DNA of 64,000 bases from CAZMNY01 sp964567745 (GTDB lineage: Bacteria; Planctomycetota; Planctomycetia; Pirellulales; Pirellulaceae), in assembly GCA_964567745.1 (NCBI GenBank), contig CAZMNY010000010.1, forward strand, positions 118,241 to 182,240. Reading direction: 5' to 3'. Of this stretch, positions 53,675-62,559 are shown piece by piece. The translations under genes were made by a program, and so were the position numbers. Within the stretch, counting starts at the first letter, position 1, and the number at the start of each line of letters is the position of its first letter. The notes under the pieces were generated by a model, which was given only the letters and a program-made list of their open reading frames with translations, was not told where the DNA came from and searched no databases.

Positions 53675-54070
53675 TCGTTTTCATCCCCCTAATTCCTACA
53701 ATGTCGACGCTTTGCGGGACCCAACTGCAATCTTGTCCGTTGCTTCTTCACTCGCTGCTCACGTTGCAGCCCCTTCCCGGCCGCGCAAAAGTTCATTTTG
53801 CGACGAAGTGTCGTCGAATTGACATCTTTTCGCTTCGCTTCAGTGTTCCCAGCTTGTGACGTTGGACTTCAAGGGAAACTTGAGCCGAATTTCGCTCAAT
53901 CGCTTGAATTCTCCAGAATTTCCTGGGTTTTCAGACAGTTTCATTGTCTGTGATTTAGGTGTTTTGGATGGCATGGGTTGCCGGTTTGGCCCTGGAAACT
54001 TCGGTTTGGCATTGGGTTCGCAAATTTGTTCAAGCATTCCCAATTCACCCTCGAGATCAGGAGAGACAAG
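53675..54070. other. Divergent intergenic region
   Basis: 396 bases between the secreted-protein gene and the PDZ gene. A TTGACA hexamer is at 53819-53824 with no good -10 partner. A short hairpin, CAGACA/TGTCTG, is centred near 53943. No gene or RNA gene is recognised. Confidence 0.35.
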
Positions 54071-55231
54071 ATGACCCGTTCCCGCCTCATGCTTTCTGTG
54101 GCTGTCACAGCTCTGTCTTTGCCGCTCGCCGCATTCCCGTCGAGCCCAGGCTTTGCCCAGGGATTCAAGTTTTCGCCAACTCGGCGAGCCGGCAATTCGC
54201 GTCCGACCAGCCGCGTCACACGACCTGCGGTCGTCGGACAATCGAAATCGCCCTCGCGGGTTCGACCTGGCGTCTCCCTTGGCGGCTTCAAACCAATCGC
54301 CCGCCCCAAACCGCCGCGAACGATCGGCGGACAAGGCAAGTATCCTCGACCCGGCGTCACGGTACCCAGTTTCCCCGGCAAGCCCGGCGTGAAGTATCCT
54401 CGACCCGGCGTCACGATCCCCAGCTTTCCCAAGCCTGGTGCCACGTTCCCCAAACCGGGCGTTACGATTCCCAGTTTCCCCGGCAAACCGGGCGTCACGT
54501 TTCCAAAACCAGGTGCAACAGTACCGTTCTTCCCCGGCAAGCCGGGTCTGACACCTTTGTTCCCAGGCAAACCAGGCGCTGGCAACGGACTCAAGCCGGG
54601 CGTCATTGGCAAACTTGACGGACTGACGAAATTCGAAAACCTCGTTGGCAAGGTGCCTAACCAGAAGTTCACTCCGATCGGTCCGAGCAATCTCAAAGGA
54701 CTTGGCTTGATCCACAAGGCCAAAGACCTGCAACTCAAATCGATCCAAGGCGTCAAAGCCAAGTCGTTTGCAATTCAGAAGCTGTCGTTGCATCCGGGTT
54801 GCCACTGGTGGGTCGATTTCTGCATCGGATGGCACTGGCACCACCACCACTGTCACTGGTGGGATTACTGCTACACGCCCGGCTACTGGCATTGCTGGAC
54901 GCCGTGCCACTACCACGTCATTCACTGCCCGCCGGCAGTTGGCTACGTCAGCACGAGTTGGTACTTCGGGGTTGAATGCATGTTGATTCCCGACATGGCC
55001 TGTTACGGAATTCAAAAAGTGCAGCCGAACTCACCAGCCGCATTGGCAGGACTTCAGCCAGGCGACATGATCGTCAGCATCAACGGCCAGAGCATTGCTG
55101 ACGAATCGGTGTTGCAACGACAGATCCAGTCGTCCGCTGGACTCTTGCAACTGGGCGTTGTCCGAAACGGCGCCACCGATCCTGTCCGAGTCGATGTGGC
55201 TCTTCGACAACTGCGAGCCCTGTCGTACTAA
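54071..55231 (+). CDS. Exported PDZ protein with Pro/Gly repeats and His/Trp/Cys-rich region
   Basis: 386 residues from the ATG at 54071, with AGGAGA just upstream. The signal peptide ends near GFAQG. Residues of about 85-190 are near-repeats such as FPGKPGVT and PKPGVTIPSFPGKPG. A region of about 45 residues (near 265-310) is extraordinarily rich in His, Trp, Cys and Tyr (for example GWHWHHHHCHWWDYC), suggesting metal binding. The C-terminal PDZ domain has AALAGLQPGDMIVSINGQSI. I know no family with this layout; the role is unknown. A strong terminator follows. Confidence 0.8.
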   Translation: MTRSRLMLSVAVTALSLPLAAFPSSPGFAQGFKFSPTRRAGNSRPTSRVTRPAVVGQSKSPSRVRPGVSLGGFKPIARPKPPRTIGGQGKYPRPGVTVPSFPGKPGVKYPRPGVTIPSFPKPGATFPKPGVTIPSFPGKPGVTFPKPGATVPFFPGKPGLTPLFPGKPGAGNGLKPGVIGKLDGLTKFENLVGKVPNQKFTPIGPSNLKGLGLIHKAKDLQLKSIQGVKAKSFAIQKLSLHPGCHWWVDFCIGWHWHHHHCHWWDYCYTPGYWHCWTPCHYHVIHCPPAVGYVSTSWYFGVECMLIPDMACYGIQKVQPNSPAALAGLQPGDMIVSINGQSIADESVLQRQIQSSAGLLQLGVVRNGATDPVRVDVALRQLRALSY

Positions 55232-55708
55232 GCGATAGGCAACTTGGACTGCGTGCCGCAATTGGCAAACGACAAACGCAGTCGAATAACACAACGCGAA
55301 TGCCGGATCGTCCGGCGTTCGCGTTTTTTCTTGCGCGCCGTTGGCCCGTGGCTGGGGCTTGCAGCGCTTCCAGCCGCGTGGCTCTGAAAGGTACGAGAGG
55401 TGATTTGCACTGGTCAATGGCGTGCCGTGGGTGCATACCAAGGAACAATACTGCGGCAGGATGCCCCAGCCAGGATTTCTTGCCAGGTGGCTCTTGACTG
55501 CTGGGTGACGGCATTTTTCACCATCTATGCCTGGCACCAAGACGAACAGCTATCGGACGAAACAAGGGGTAGATAAGATGGGTAAGTAGTAGGGAGATGT
55601 CGGTCAGGCAGCCTATTTTGGGCTCGGCGTGGTCGGCTCAGGCGTTGAACGACTAGCGTTCCGAATAACTCCCAGTTTCAACCACTGTCGTTCAACAGAA
55701 AAGCGTCC
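55232..55708. other. Intergenic region after the PDZ gene
   Basis: 477 bases holding the terminator at 55293-55329 and then 380 bases with no convincing gene. Minus-strand frames are open here but have no start signal or recognisable domain. It may be a decayed insertion or a long upstream region of the membrane-protein gene. Confidence 0.35.
55293..55329 (+). terminator. Intrinsic terminator
   Basis: A 15-bp GC-rich stem (55293-55307 with 55311-55325, one G-U pair) with a TCG loop, ending in a run of six T. It lies 62 bases after the PDZ stop and is a textbook rho-independent terminator. The A-rich 5' arm could also let it act on the minus strand. Confidence 0.88.
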
Positions 55709-56437
55709 ATGTTTGGCTTCTTTCGCCGCGCCGCTCCGGCCGAAGTTTTCGACAGCAGTTCGCCGCCATATGGCGGCCGTCTGTCGTTAATGGTCGTTCT
55801 TGTCGCACTGTCGTCCGCGGCACTTTGGTGCTTCGGAATCCGGCAGCAACAGATTCTCGACGCGGTCGAGCAAGGCGCGGCCGTGATCGAAGAACGCACG
55901 ATCGGCGACGTCGAGCAGGACGAGATTCGCGAGTCGATCCAGACTCAGCGACAGTCGATCCCCTTTTGGTCAACACTGGCGATTTTAGGCGACTTGGTCA
56001 TCGAGCCGATGGCGCCCGTGTTTCGGGCTCTGGTGCTGACGATCGCCTTCTCTTCCTTCGCCGCCCTGTTTGGCCGGCCTGTCGCGTACGGGGTGGCGCT
56101 TGCCGACAACGTCACGTGGCAGTGGTTTTGGGTCGCCGGCGTCGTCTTGGACTCGATGCTGAAAATCGTGGTTTCGCCCGCTGCCGCGAATTCGCTGCTC
56201 GTCTTCCTGCCGGCAAAAGAGTACCCGGCGAACACGGTGATCACTTTGGCCGCAGTGAATCCACTCGCCATTTGCGGTTGGCTCGTCGTCGCCTGGGCGG
56301 CCTGGAAAAGAAAACAAGTTAACTGGTTTCTCGCGTTGTTCATTGTTCTCGTGCTCGCCCTCACGGAAGCATCGATACGAGGAAGTTTGCTCGCGACGAT
56401 GGGTGCCCTCGTTCGATTGACCATCGTCCAACAATAG
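55709..56437 (+). CDS. Polytopic membrane protein, possibly YIP1-like
   Basis: 242 residues with about five membrane helices (near 30-45, 88-118, 125-155, 170-195 and 205-225) and a charged loop around 50-75 (EERTIGDVEQDEIRES). The family is not certain; the arrangement is reminiscent of YIP1-type proteins. It lies just upstream of the MacA/MacB-like operon on the same strand (115-base gap to the MacA start) and may belong with it. Confidence 0.6.
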   Translation: MFGFFRRAAPAEVFDSSSPPYGGRLSLMVVLVALSSAALWCFGIRQQQILDAVEQGAAVIEERTIGDVEQDEIRESIQTQRQSIPFWSTLAILGDLVIEPMAPVFRALVLTIAFSSFAALFGRPVAYGVALADNVTWQWFWVAGVVLDSMLKIVVSPAAANSLLVFLPAKEYPANTVITLAAVNPLAICGWLVVAWAAWKRKQVNWFLALFIVLVLALTEASIRGSLLATMGALVRLTIVQQ

Positions 56438-56552
56438 CGAGCCGTCCAGTGACGGTCACAATAGCGCCGACAGATGAAACAACAATTCCTCAAACACTCA
56501 ATCCCGCCTTCGCCGAATTGGCGGTGTGGCTCTCCTAGAAAGTGAGAACGAG

Positions 56553-57851
56553 ATGCGGCGAACTCTGCTCATTCTGATCGTCATTGCTGTCATAGGCGGC
56601 GGCGTGGTGGTGGCTAACATCAGTTGCGACCCCAAGGCCTATGGCATCAATTGGCAGATCAAAATCCCGATCGCCAAAAAGAAGGTCGAATTCGGTTCGC
56701 CCAGCTCGTCGACCGTTGTGCAGACCATTACGGCGCCTGGCGTGATCGAGTTGGTGGAGCAGGCGGACATCGCCCCGGAGACGATGGGCCAAGTGCTCGC
56801 CGTTCACGTTGAGCGAGGTGATCGAGTCAAAAAGGGACAGTTGTTGTTGGAGTTGGATGATTCAAACGCCCAAGCACAACTTGATTCCATCGACGCGAGG
56901 ATTGAACGGCTCAAAGGCGGCATTGAATCGGCCGAGGCCGATATGGAGAAGGCGATTCGAGACAGTCAGGGATTTCGCAGCCTCGCCGACCGAGGGTTCT
57001 CGACGCCGACCGAGGTTGCGGACGCGCAAACGCTATTGGCCAAATCAACCGCCTCGTTGGCGATGAGTCGCTTTGATCTAAAGGAAGCTCAAGCGAGCCG
57101 TAAAGCCAACCTCGAAGCGCTGAGCAATACAAGAATTCTCGCGCCCATCGAAGGCGTCGTGATTGACATGGATGTGGAAGTGGGCGAGATCGTGATCGCG
57201 GGCACAACCAATTTGCCGGGAAGCATTCTGCTGACGGTGGGCGACATTGACCGCAAGCAAGTTCGAGCCGATGTGGATGAGACCGACGTGTCGCTCGTCG
57301 GCTCGGACCAGAAGGTGGAGATCTTCTTGCAGTCCGATCAAGAACAAACGCTCGAAGGTAAAGTTGAGTTGGTGGCGCCGACCGGAAAGAAAGAGGGCGA
57401 GGTGGTTAGTTTCGAGACCATCGTGGCCATCGAAGGCCAGCAACCTCAATTGCGTCCTGGGATGACTGCGACGTTGGAGATTGAGGTCAAGCGACGCGAA
57501 AACGTGCTCACAGTTCCCGTTCAAGCTGTGGTGAATCGACGGCTCAAAGATCTGCCTGCCAACGAGCTGTTTCGCGAGTGGGCCAAACGCCAAACGAAAG
57601 GGCCCGGCGAGACGGAGGATGACATCCGCGCACGATTCGTGCCTGTCGTGTTCGTCAAAGATGGCAAGATCGCTCGTGCTCGTCCTGTCGAAATCGGCAT
57701 CAGCGACATGGATCGGATCGAAGTGAAAAGCGGACTCGAAAAGGATGACCAACTTGTCATCGGTCCCTTCCGAGCGCTCGACGAAATGAAGGATGGCACG
57801 CCTGTCGAGTTGCTCACCGAAAAAGACAAGAACGTAGGGAAGAAGCCATGA
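56553..57851 (+). CDS. MacA/HlyD-type periplasmic adaptor
   Basis: 432 residues from the ATG at 56553. A single N-terminal helix (LLILIVIAVIGGGVVVAN) anchors it. The first barrel-sandwich half, AVHVERGDRVKKGQLLLELDDSNAQAQL, precedes a coiled-coil hairpin (about 110-185). The second half, RILAPIEGVVIDMDVEVGEIV, and a beta-barrel region follow. It links an inner-membrane ABC permease to an outer-membrane channel. Its stop overlaps the ATPase start by four bases (ATGA). A lipoprotein or antibiotic substrate is equally possible. Confidence 0.9.
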   Translation: MRRTLLILIVIAVIGGGVVVANISCDPKAYGINWQIKIPIAKKKVEFGSPSSSTVVQTITAPGVIELVEQADIAPETMGQVLAVHVERGDRVKKGQLLLELDDSNAQAQLDSIDARIERLKGGIESAEADMEKAIRDSQGFRSLADRGFSTPTEVADAQTLLAKSTASLAMSRFDLKEAQASRKANLEALSNTRILAPIEGVVIDMDVEVGEIVIAGTTNLPGSILLTVGDIDRKQVRADVDETDVSLVGSDQKVEIFLQSDQEQTLEGKVELVAPTGKKEGEVVSFETIVAIEGQQPQLRPGMTATLEIEVKRRENVLTVPVQAVVNRRLKDLPANELFREWAKRQTKGPGETEDDIRARFVPVVFVKDGKIARARPVEIGISDMDRIEVKSGLEKDDQLVIGPFRALDEMKDGTPVELLTEKDKNVGKKP

Positions 57852-58558
57852 GCGACGAACCGCTCATCAGAATCGAAGGCGTCACCAAGGTGTACGACAT
57901 GGGGGTGGAGAAAGTCCACGCCTTGCGCGGCGTCGATCTGGAAATCCAGCCAAACGAATACGTGGCGATCATGGGCTCGTCCGGCTCCGGCAAATCGACT
58001 CTGCTCAATATTCTCGGTCTGCTCGACGTACCGACTGCCGGCAAGTACGTCTTGGATGGCAAAGACGTCGCAAAGATATCGCAGTCGGCGCAGTCGCAAG
58101 TTCGCGGGCGGAAGATCGGGTTCGTGTTTCAGACGTTTGAGCTCTTGCCCCGACAGACGTCTCTGAGAAACGTCGAACTGCCTTTGGTCTACACACGCGT
58201 CAACAATCGCAGGCAGCGAGCCAAAGATGCGATGGCTCGAGTCGGACTGGCGGACCGCATGTACCACCGCCCGAACCAAATGTCGGGTGGTCAGCGGCAA
58301 CGAGTCGCGATCGCTCGGGCGCTTGCGCAGCATCCCTCGCTTCTACTTGCCGACGAACCGACGGGAAACTTGGATTCAACGACAGGTGCGGAGATCATGG
58401 AGTTGTTCCAGACGCTTCATGATGAAGGTCAGACGATCATCATCGTCACCCACGAAAAAGAGGTCGCGGGACACTGCGACCGAATCGTCTCCATTCGCGA
58501 CGGCATGATCGAATCGGATCAGCGTTCAGCCCGAAAGGATGCGGGAGCCACTTCCTGA
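57848..58558 (+). CDS. MacB-type ABC transporter ATP-binding protein
   Basis: 236 residues. Walker A is GSSGSGKST (about 40-48), the Q-loop VFQTFELLPRQT, the signature MSGGQRQRVAIARAL, Walker B LLLADEPTGNLDS, and the H-loop ITHE-like IIVTHEKEV. It belongs to the LolD/MacB branch; unlike E. coli MacB, ATPase and permease are separate proteins. It overlaps the adaptor stop by four bases and the permease frame by 20. Confidence 0.93.
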   Translation: MSDEPLIRIEGVTKVYDMGVEKVHALRGVDLEIQPNEYVAIMGSSGSGKSTLLNILGLLDVPTAGKYVLDGKDVAKISQSAQSQVRGRKIGFVFQTFELLPRQTSLRNVELPLVYTRVNNRRQRAKDAMARVGLADRMYHRPNQMSGGQRQRVAIARALAQHPSLLLADEPTGNLDSTTGAEIMELFQTLHDEGQTIIIVTHEKEVAGHCDRIVSIRDGMIESDQRSARKDAGATS

Positions 58559-58562
58559 GAAA

Positions 58563-59777
58563 ATGATGCTCGTATTCAGCAACATGTTCAACGCGTTTGA
58601 ACAGATTATCGCCCACAAAATGCGGTCGGTTCTCACGGTGCTCGGCATCGTGATTGCAGTGACGTCGACGATCATCGTGGTCAGCATTGTGCAAGGGTTC
58701 ACTACCTACGTATCCAACATCATTCAAGGCCAGGGCACGAACGCGATGTTCATCATGCCCGATCGCCCGCCGGGTGCCGCTGGACGGAAACTGGGCCGAG
58801 TTGAATTGGATATCCGGGACATTGAGGCGATCGACCGAGAATGTTCGTCTGTAATTCGAGTTTCTCCTCTTGTGATGCAAGCGGCCCAATTGCAATTCGA
58901 GGGAACGGAATTCAACGTGCAGATCGAAGCCGGCTCGCCCGCCTATCATGTTATTCGCAACTACCCCGTCGATTCCGGAAGAGAATTGGCGGATGGAGAC
59001 ATTCTTAACAGCCAGCAAGTCTGCGTCGTCGGTCGTGAAATCTTGAAGAAACTGAGTATCGATGAGGATCTGATTGGCAAGTCGATCTTTCTCGGCGGCC
59101 GCCGATACTATGTGATCGGCGTGCTCAAGGGCAAAGGGAGTTTCTTTGGTCAGAGTCTCGACAACGTCGTCGTAATGCCGTACACCACCGCGCTGAAAGC
59201 CTATCCCGCGTCGCGACGTCGATTGGTCGCTACAGCTCAAATCAACTCGTCCGGAGAGGTGGCGGAAGCGAAGGCTCAGGTGACAAGCTTGCTGAGGCGG
59301 CGACACAATCTGGGCCCGTCATTGCCAAACGATTTTCGAATTCAAACTCAGGACGAATTCTTGCAGGTCTTCACGAACATGAGCCGCATCGCGACGGCCG
59401 TGCTCGCCGGAATCGTGGGAATCTCGTTGCTTGTCGGCGGTATCGGCGTGATGAATGTGATGCTCGTCAGCGTCACTGAGCGGACTCGTGAGATCGGCCT
59501 TCGCAAAGCGGTCGGCGCTCGACGACGCGACATCCTGATTCAGTTTTTGACCGAATCGATGACGCTTAGCTTGCTCGGCGGCGGAATGGGGATCGGACTT
59601 GGCTACGGTTTGAGCGCATTGGCGAGTCTGCACCCGCAGATGATCGATGTGGTCGTCCCGTTCTGGGTCGTCATGCTCGGCTTTGGGATCTCAGCCGGCA
59701 CTGGAGTTATCTTCGGCATGATCCCGGCAATCAAGGCCGCTCTGCTCAATCCGATCGATGCGCTGCGCCACGAATAG
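58563..59777 (+). CDS. MacB-type ABC transporter permease
   Basis: 404 residues from the ATG at 58563, or from the upstream ATG at 58539 that lies inside the ATPase gene. The N-terminal helix is VLTVLGIVIAVTSTIIVVSIV. An extracytoplasmic MacB-PCD domain follows (about 45-270). The FtsX-like C-terminal domain has three helices (for example AGIVGISLLVGGIGVMNVML) and TERTREIGLRKAVGARRRDI. It ends in PIDALRHE. It forms the exporter with the preceding two gene products; the TolC-like protein at 50.7 kb is a candidate channel. Confidence 0.92.
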   Translation: MMLVFSNMFNAFEQIIAHKMRSVLTVLGIVIAVTSTIIVVSIVQGFTTYVSNIIQGQGTNAMFIMPDRPPGAAGRKLGRVELDIRDIEAIDRECSSVIRVSPLVMQAAQLQFEGTEFNVQIEAGSPAYHVIRNYPVDSGRELADGDILNSQQVCVVGREILKKLSIDEDLIGKSIFLGGRRYYVIGVLKGKGSFFGQSLDNVVVMPYTTALKAYPASRRRLVATAQINSSGEVAEAKAQVTSLLRRRHNLGPSLPNDFRIQTQDEFLQVFTNMSRIATAVLAGIVGISLLVGGIGVMNVMLVSVTERTREIGLRKAVGARRRDILIQFLTESMTLSLLGGGMGIGLGYGLSALASLHPQMIDVVVPFWVVMLGFGISAGTGVIFGMIPAIKAALLNPIDALRHE

Positions 59778-59868
59778 GCGAACCCGTGCGGCGGCGAGCA
59801 GAGACTGGCGCGCGAGCAGCGCTGTTCAAGGCGCGACACGAGTGGGGCGATGCAGGTCGAAAAGCCGT

Positions 59869-60843
59869 TCAGTCCGCGAGCAATTGGTGCAAGTGGAAAT
59901 GGTGTTTGCCCAACTTGCCTCCGTAGTTTCCCGCAGTGATCGCTACGACACCGTCGTCGGCGGCCGCTTCGATGCCGACGACCATCGCCTTGGCCACCGC
60001 GTCGAACGACACGCCGTCGATGACGATTTCGTAGACACAATTGGCGTCGGCGTGAAGCTGGCTCTCAACTCGGCCACGGAGCGTCGGGCAATAGGCATCG
60101 GACGTCGACGCGGGAAGGCCTTTGTATCTTGAGCCGACTTTACTGCCACTACGTGCAACTCCGCCCGGAAACGGCGCGATAATATCTTGGCAAGCTCGAA
60201 CCGCTTCGGCTGCGCGGCGAGCAGCGGCGAGTGCGGCGCTCTTGCTCTCCCCTTGAAGAATGAAGTTGCCGCCAGCCACACCCTTGCCAACCCCGAAACT
60301 CTCTTCGATAACAAACTCGCCGTCCATCACCGGGATCCGCCAGTAACGAACGCCGGCAACCTGTTTGCTCTTTTGAAAGCCGTCGCCAAAGTAGCGAATC
60401 TGTTTTCCCAACGGCGCTCGCGTCTCGGAATCGGGCAGTCCGTCAAATACGGCCGTTGTCGGGCACGTCATCACGCATTGACCGACTCGATTGGCGACCG
60501 CCTTTTGAAGCGCCTTCTTCGAGAATCCGAAGGCCAGCACGAATGCGCCTGGTCGACCGTCGGGCGTCTCCGTCGCTGTGGCCATTCGGTCGAGCCCGCA
60601 CTCGGCGTCGCAAGCGATCACCGATGCGCTGTAGCCGGAGAACTCGCGGATAGCGTGGTCCAGCCAATAATCATCGGCCGCTGTCAGCAGCAATCGCGCG
60701 AACCGCATGTCAAACGCTTCGGCGAACGTGTCGACGATCTCGGTGTCGCCGATCGTCAACTTGGCGACGTTTTCATTCGACGTCAACAATTCGCCCTGTC
60801 CCGCGTCGCCTTCGGTTTGAGAAATGCCGTTGTCACTTTGCAT
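59869..60843 (-). CDS. ftr: Formylmethanofuran:tetrahydromethanopterin formyltransferase
   Basis: 324 residues. It transfers the formyl group between H4MPT and methanofuran in the C1 pathway also served by mch. Family features are IGDTEIVDTFAEAFDMRFARLL at the start, PGGVARSGSKVGSRYKGLPASTSDAYCPTL near residue 225, and the C-terminal GGKLGKHHFHLH. About 25 extra residues precede the usual start; an internal start is possible but none is clearly marked. No fhc subunit gene is adjacent. It is divergent from the coiled-coil gene. Confidence 0.93.
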   Translation of the reverse strand: MQSDNGISQTEGDAGQGELLTSNENVAKLTIGDTEIVDTFAEAFDMRFARLLLTAADDYWLDHAIREFSGYSASVIACDAECGLDRMATATETPDGRPGAFVLAFGFSKKALQKAVANRVGQCVMTCPTTAVFDGLPDSETRAPLGKQIRYFGDGFQKSKQVAGVRYWRIPVMDGEFVIEESFGVGKGVAGGNFILQGESKSAALAAARRAAEAVRACQDIIAPFPGGVARSGSKVGSRYKGLPASTSDAYCPTLRGRVESQLHADANCVYEIVIDGVSFDAVAKAMVVGIEAAADDGVVAITAGNYGGKLGKHHFHLHQLLAD

Positions 60844-61132
60844 GTTTCACTCTCTCGGCGATCAACCTCTGGTCATTCTCGCGATTGCCGTACCGGTCCG
60901 CACCACGCATCAAGCAACGCCGCTCTTATGATGACGTGGCTCGACCTGTTTGCCAATGCGGCAGACCTGCAACGAATATATTGATTCGACCGGGCGCGAT
61001 TGGACCGATTGTTCCAACCAATCCGTGTCGGCTTCCTTGATTTTGACCCGTTCGCATTTGCGACGTATATCAAGGCATAGGATTCCGCAAACACCGAATA
61101 CGCCCAAATCCGAATCCAAAACTTGAGCCGCA

Positions 61133-62332
61133 ATGCCGCCAAGCTCCGACCGCAATGAACCCGTTCGATCCAACTCGGACACCGATCGGGTATCGGATGT
61201 CGAACTCTTAGAGATTCGTCTGGACGATGATCTGCAGAGACTCGAGGCGAAGATCGACGCGGCGTTCGACGATCTGGAGCGGCAGAAGGGCGAGCTCGAT
61301 CGGCGGGGATCGGAGCTAGAAAAGCGATCGCATCTCGTCGCATTACGCGAATCCAAGACTCGCTTGCAACGTCGCCGGATTGCCGAGGAGCTGCGAGCCA
61401 AACGAGCGGAACTCGCCTCGCTTCTAAACGATTCGCATGACCCCGTGGCGGACTCCGCCGAGTTGCTGGCGTCGCGTCAGCAGTGCGAAGATTTGGCTCG
61501 CGAACTGAAACTGCAGCGCGAGCTGGCGGGTGAAGCCTTGAACGCGGCGGCAAGTATGGAAGGTCCGCAGCCATCGCATTCCGATGTCGATTCGCAACGG
61601 TTGATCGAGCAGCTCCAGAGCGATTTGGAGTCCGTTCGTTCCGAGGCCGAACATTGGCAGGCCGAAAACGCACGCTTATTCGATCAGCGAGACTCCGCGG
61701 AAGAGGCGGGGCAAGCCGAGATAGATCGTCTCACATTGCAACTTGAATCGCTCGCCAAAGAATGTTCGCGAGCAGAGCAAGCTAGCTCATCCGTTAAGGC
61801 AGGTGGGCCGTTGCCGGAAACTGAAGGGCCGCCCGAAGTTTCAAGCAACTTCGACTGGGAGGCTCAAAAACGCCTGTTGATGCAGGAAATGGGCGACAAG
61901 AACGGAACCGTTCAGCAATCTATTCAGGCGGTCGAACGCTCTCGTGTTGTGATTGAATCCGGGGTTGCCGTGAGTGCGGATGAGGTCGAGATGTTGCGTG
62001 AGCAGCTGAGTTCTCTGATGAACGCGATCGCCTCGGCGTTTGGCGAGACGGCAGAGGGATTCGACTTTGCGGCGACATTGGAAGCCGAACGCGAAAAGGT
62101 TCGAGAGCTTCAACAGCAATGGTACGATAAGCTGCGCGAGTCGGAATTGGAAATCTCCGTGGAACGCGCCAAGCTCGCCCGTGAAACCGTCAAGTTAGAC
62201 GAAGCCATGCGCATTCTTGAAGAGAAGAAGCTATGCGGGCTCAATGCGCCAGAGGAGGAGGATTCCACCGAGAAGCCTGCCTCTCGCGGCCGATGGCTCG
62301 CTCGTCTCGGGCTCTCTGACAAAGATGAGTAG
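61133..62332 (+). CDS. Long coiled-coil protein
   Basis: 399 residues, strongly charged (Glu, Arg, Lys, Leu rich) with long heptad-like helices (about 15-110, 125-220 and 260-350) and no membrane segment. The C-terminal tail is RGRWLARLGLSDKDE. It is not a recognised family; a structural or scaffolding role is likely. It lies between ftr (divergent) and the DUF1501 gene (same strand, 227-base gap). Confidence 0.7.
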   Translation: MPPSSDRNEPVRSNSDTDRVSDVELLEIRLDDDLQRLEAKIDAAFDDLERQKGELDRRGSELEKRSHLVALRESKTRLQRRRIAEELRAKRAELASLLNDSHDPVADSAELLASRQQCEDLARELKLQRELAGEALNAAASMEGPQPSHSDVDSQRLIEQLQSDLESVRSEAEHWQAENARLFDQRDSAEEAGQAEIDRLTLQLESLAKECSRAEQASSSVKAGGPLPETEGPPEVSSNFDWEAQKRLLMQEMGDKNGTVQQSIQAVERSRVVIESGVAVSADEVEMLREQLSSLMNAIASAFGETAEGFDFAATLEAEREKVRELQQQWYDKLRESELEISVERAKLARETVKLDEAMRILEEKKLCGLNAPEEEDSTEKPASRGRWLARLGLSDKDE

Positions 62333-62559
62333 CTGCCGAACCGCTCTCGAGAAATGGCCGAAAAGCACCTGAGTTGTTGCTGAGTTGCTACCCTTTCGCT
62401 CTTTTACTCCGCTCCACTACTACGATTGCGTGAAACTGCCGCAATCTAAGCGTCGTCGATTAGCTGCGTTTCGTCGCCCTCGAATTGCTTCAAGGTGCCT
62501 CGAATTCAAGTACAATCGTCCTGTGATTTGGTTGAATCGTGGAGACGGGAGGTTGCTCG

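Noticed and set aside
55031..55540. A minus-strand frame of 169 codons beyond the PDZ gene
   Set aside because: It overlaps the PDZ coding end and the strong terminator, and has no domain or start signal; could be a decayed element but cannot be supported.
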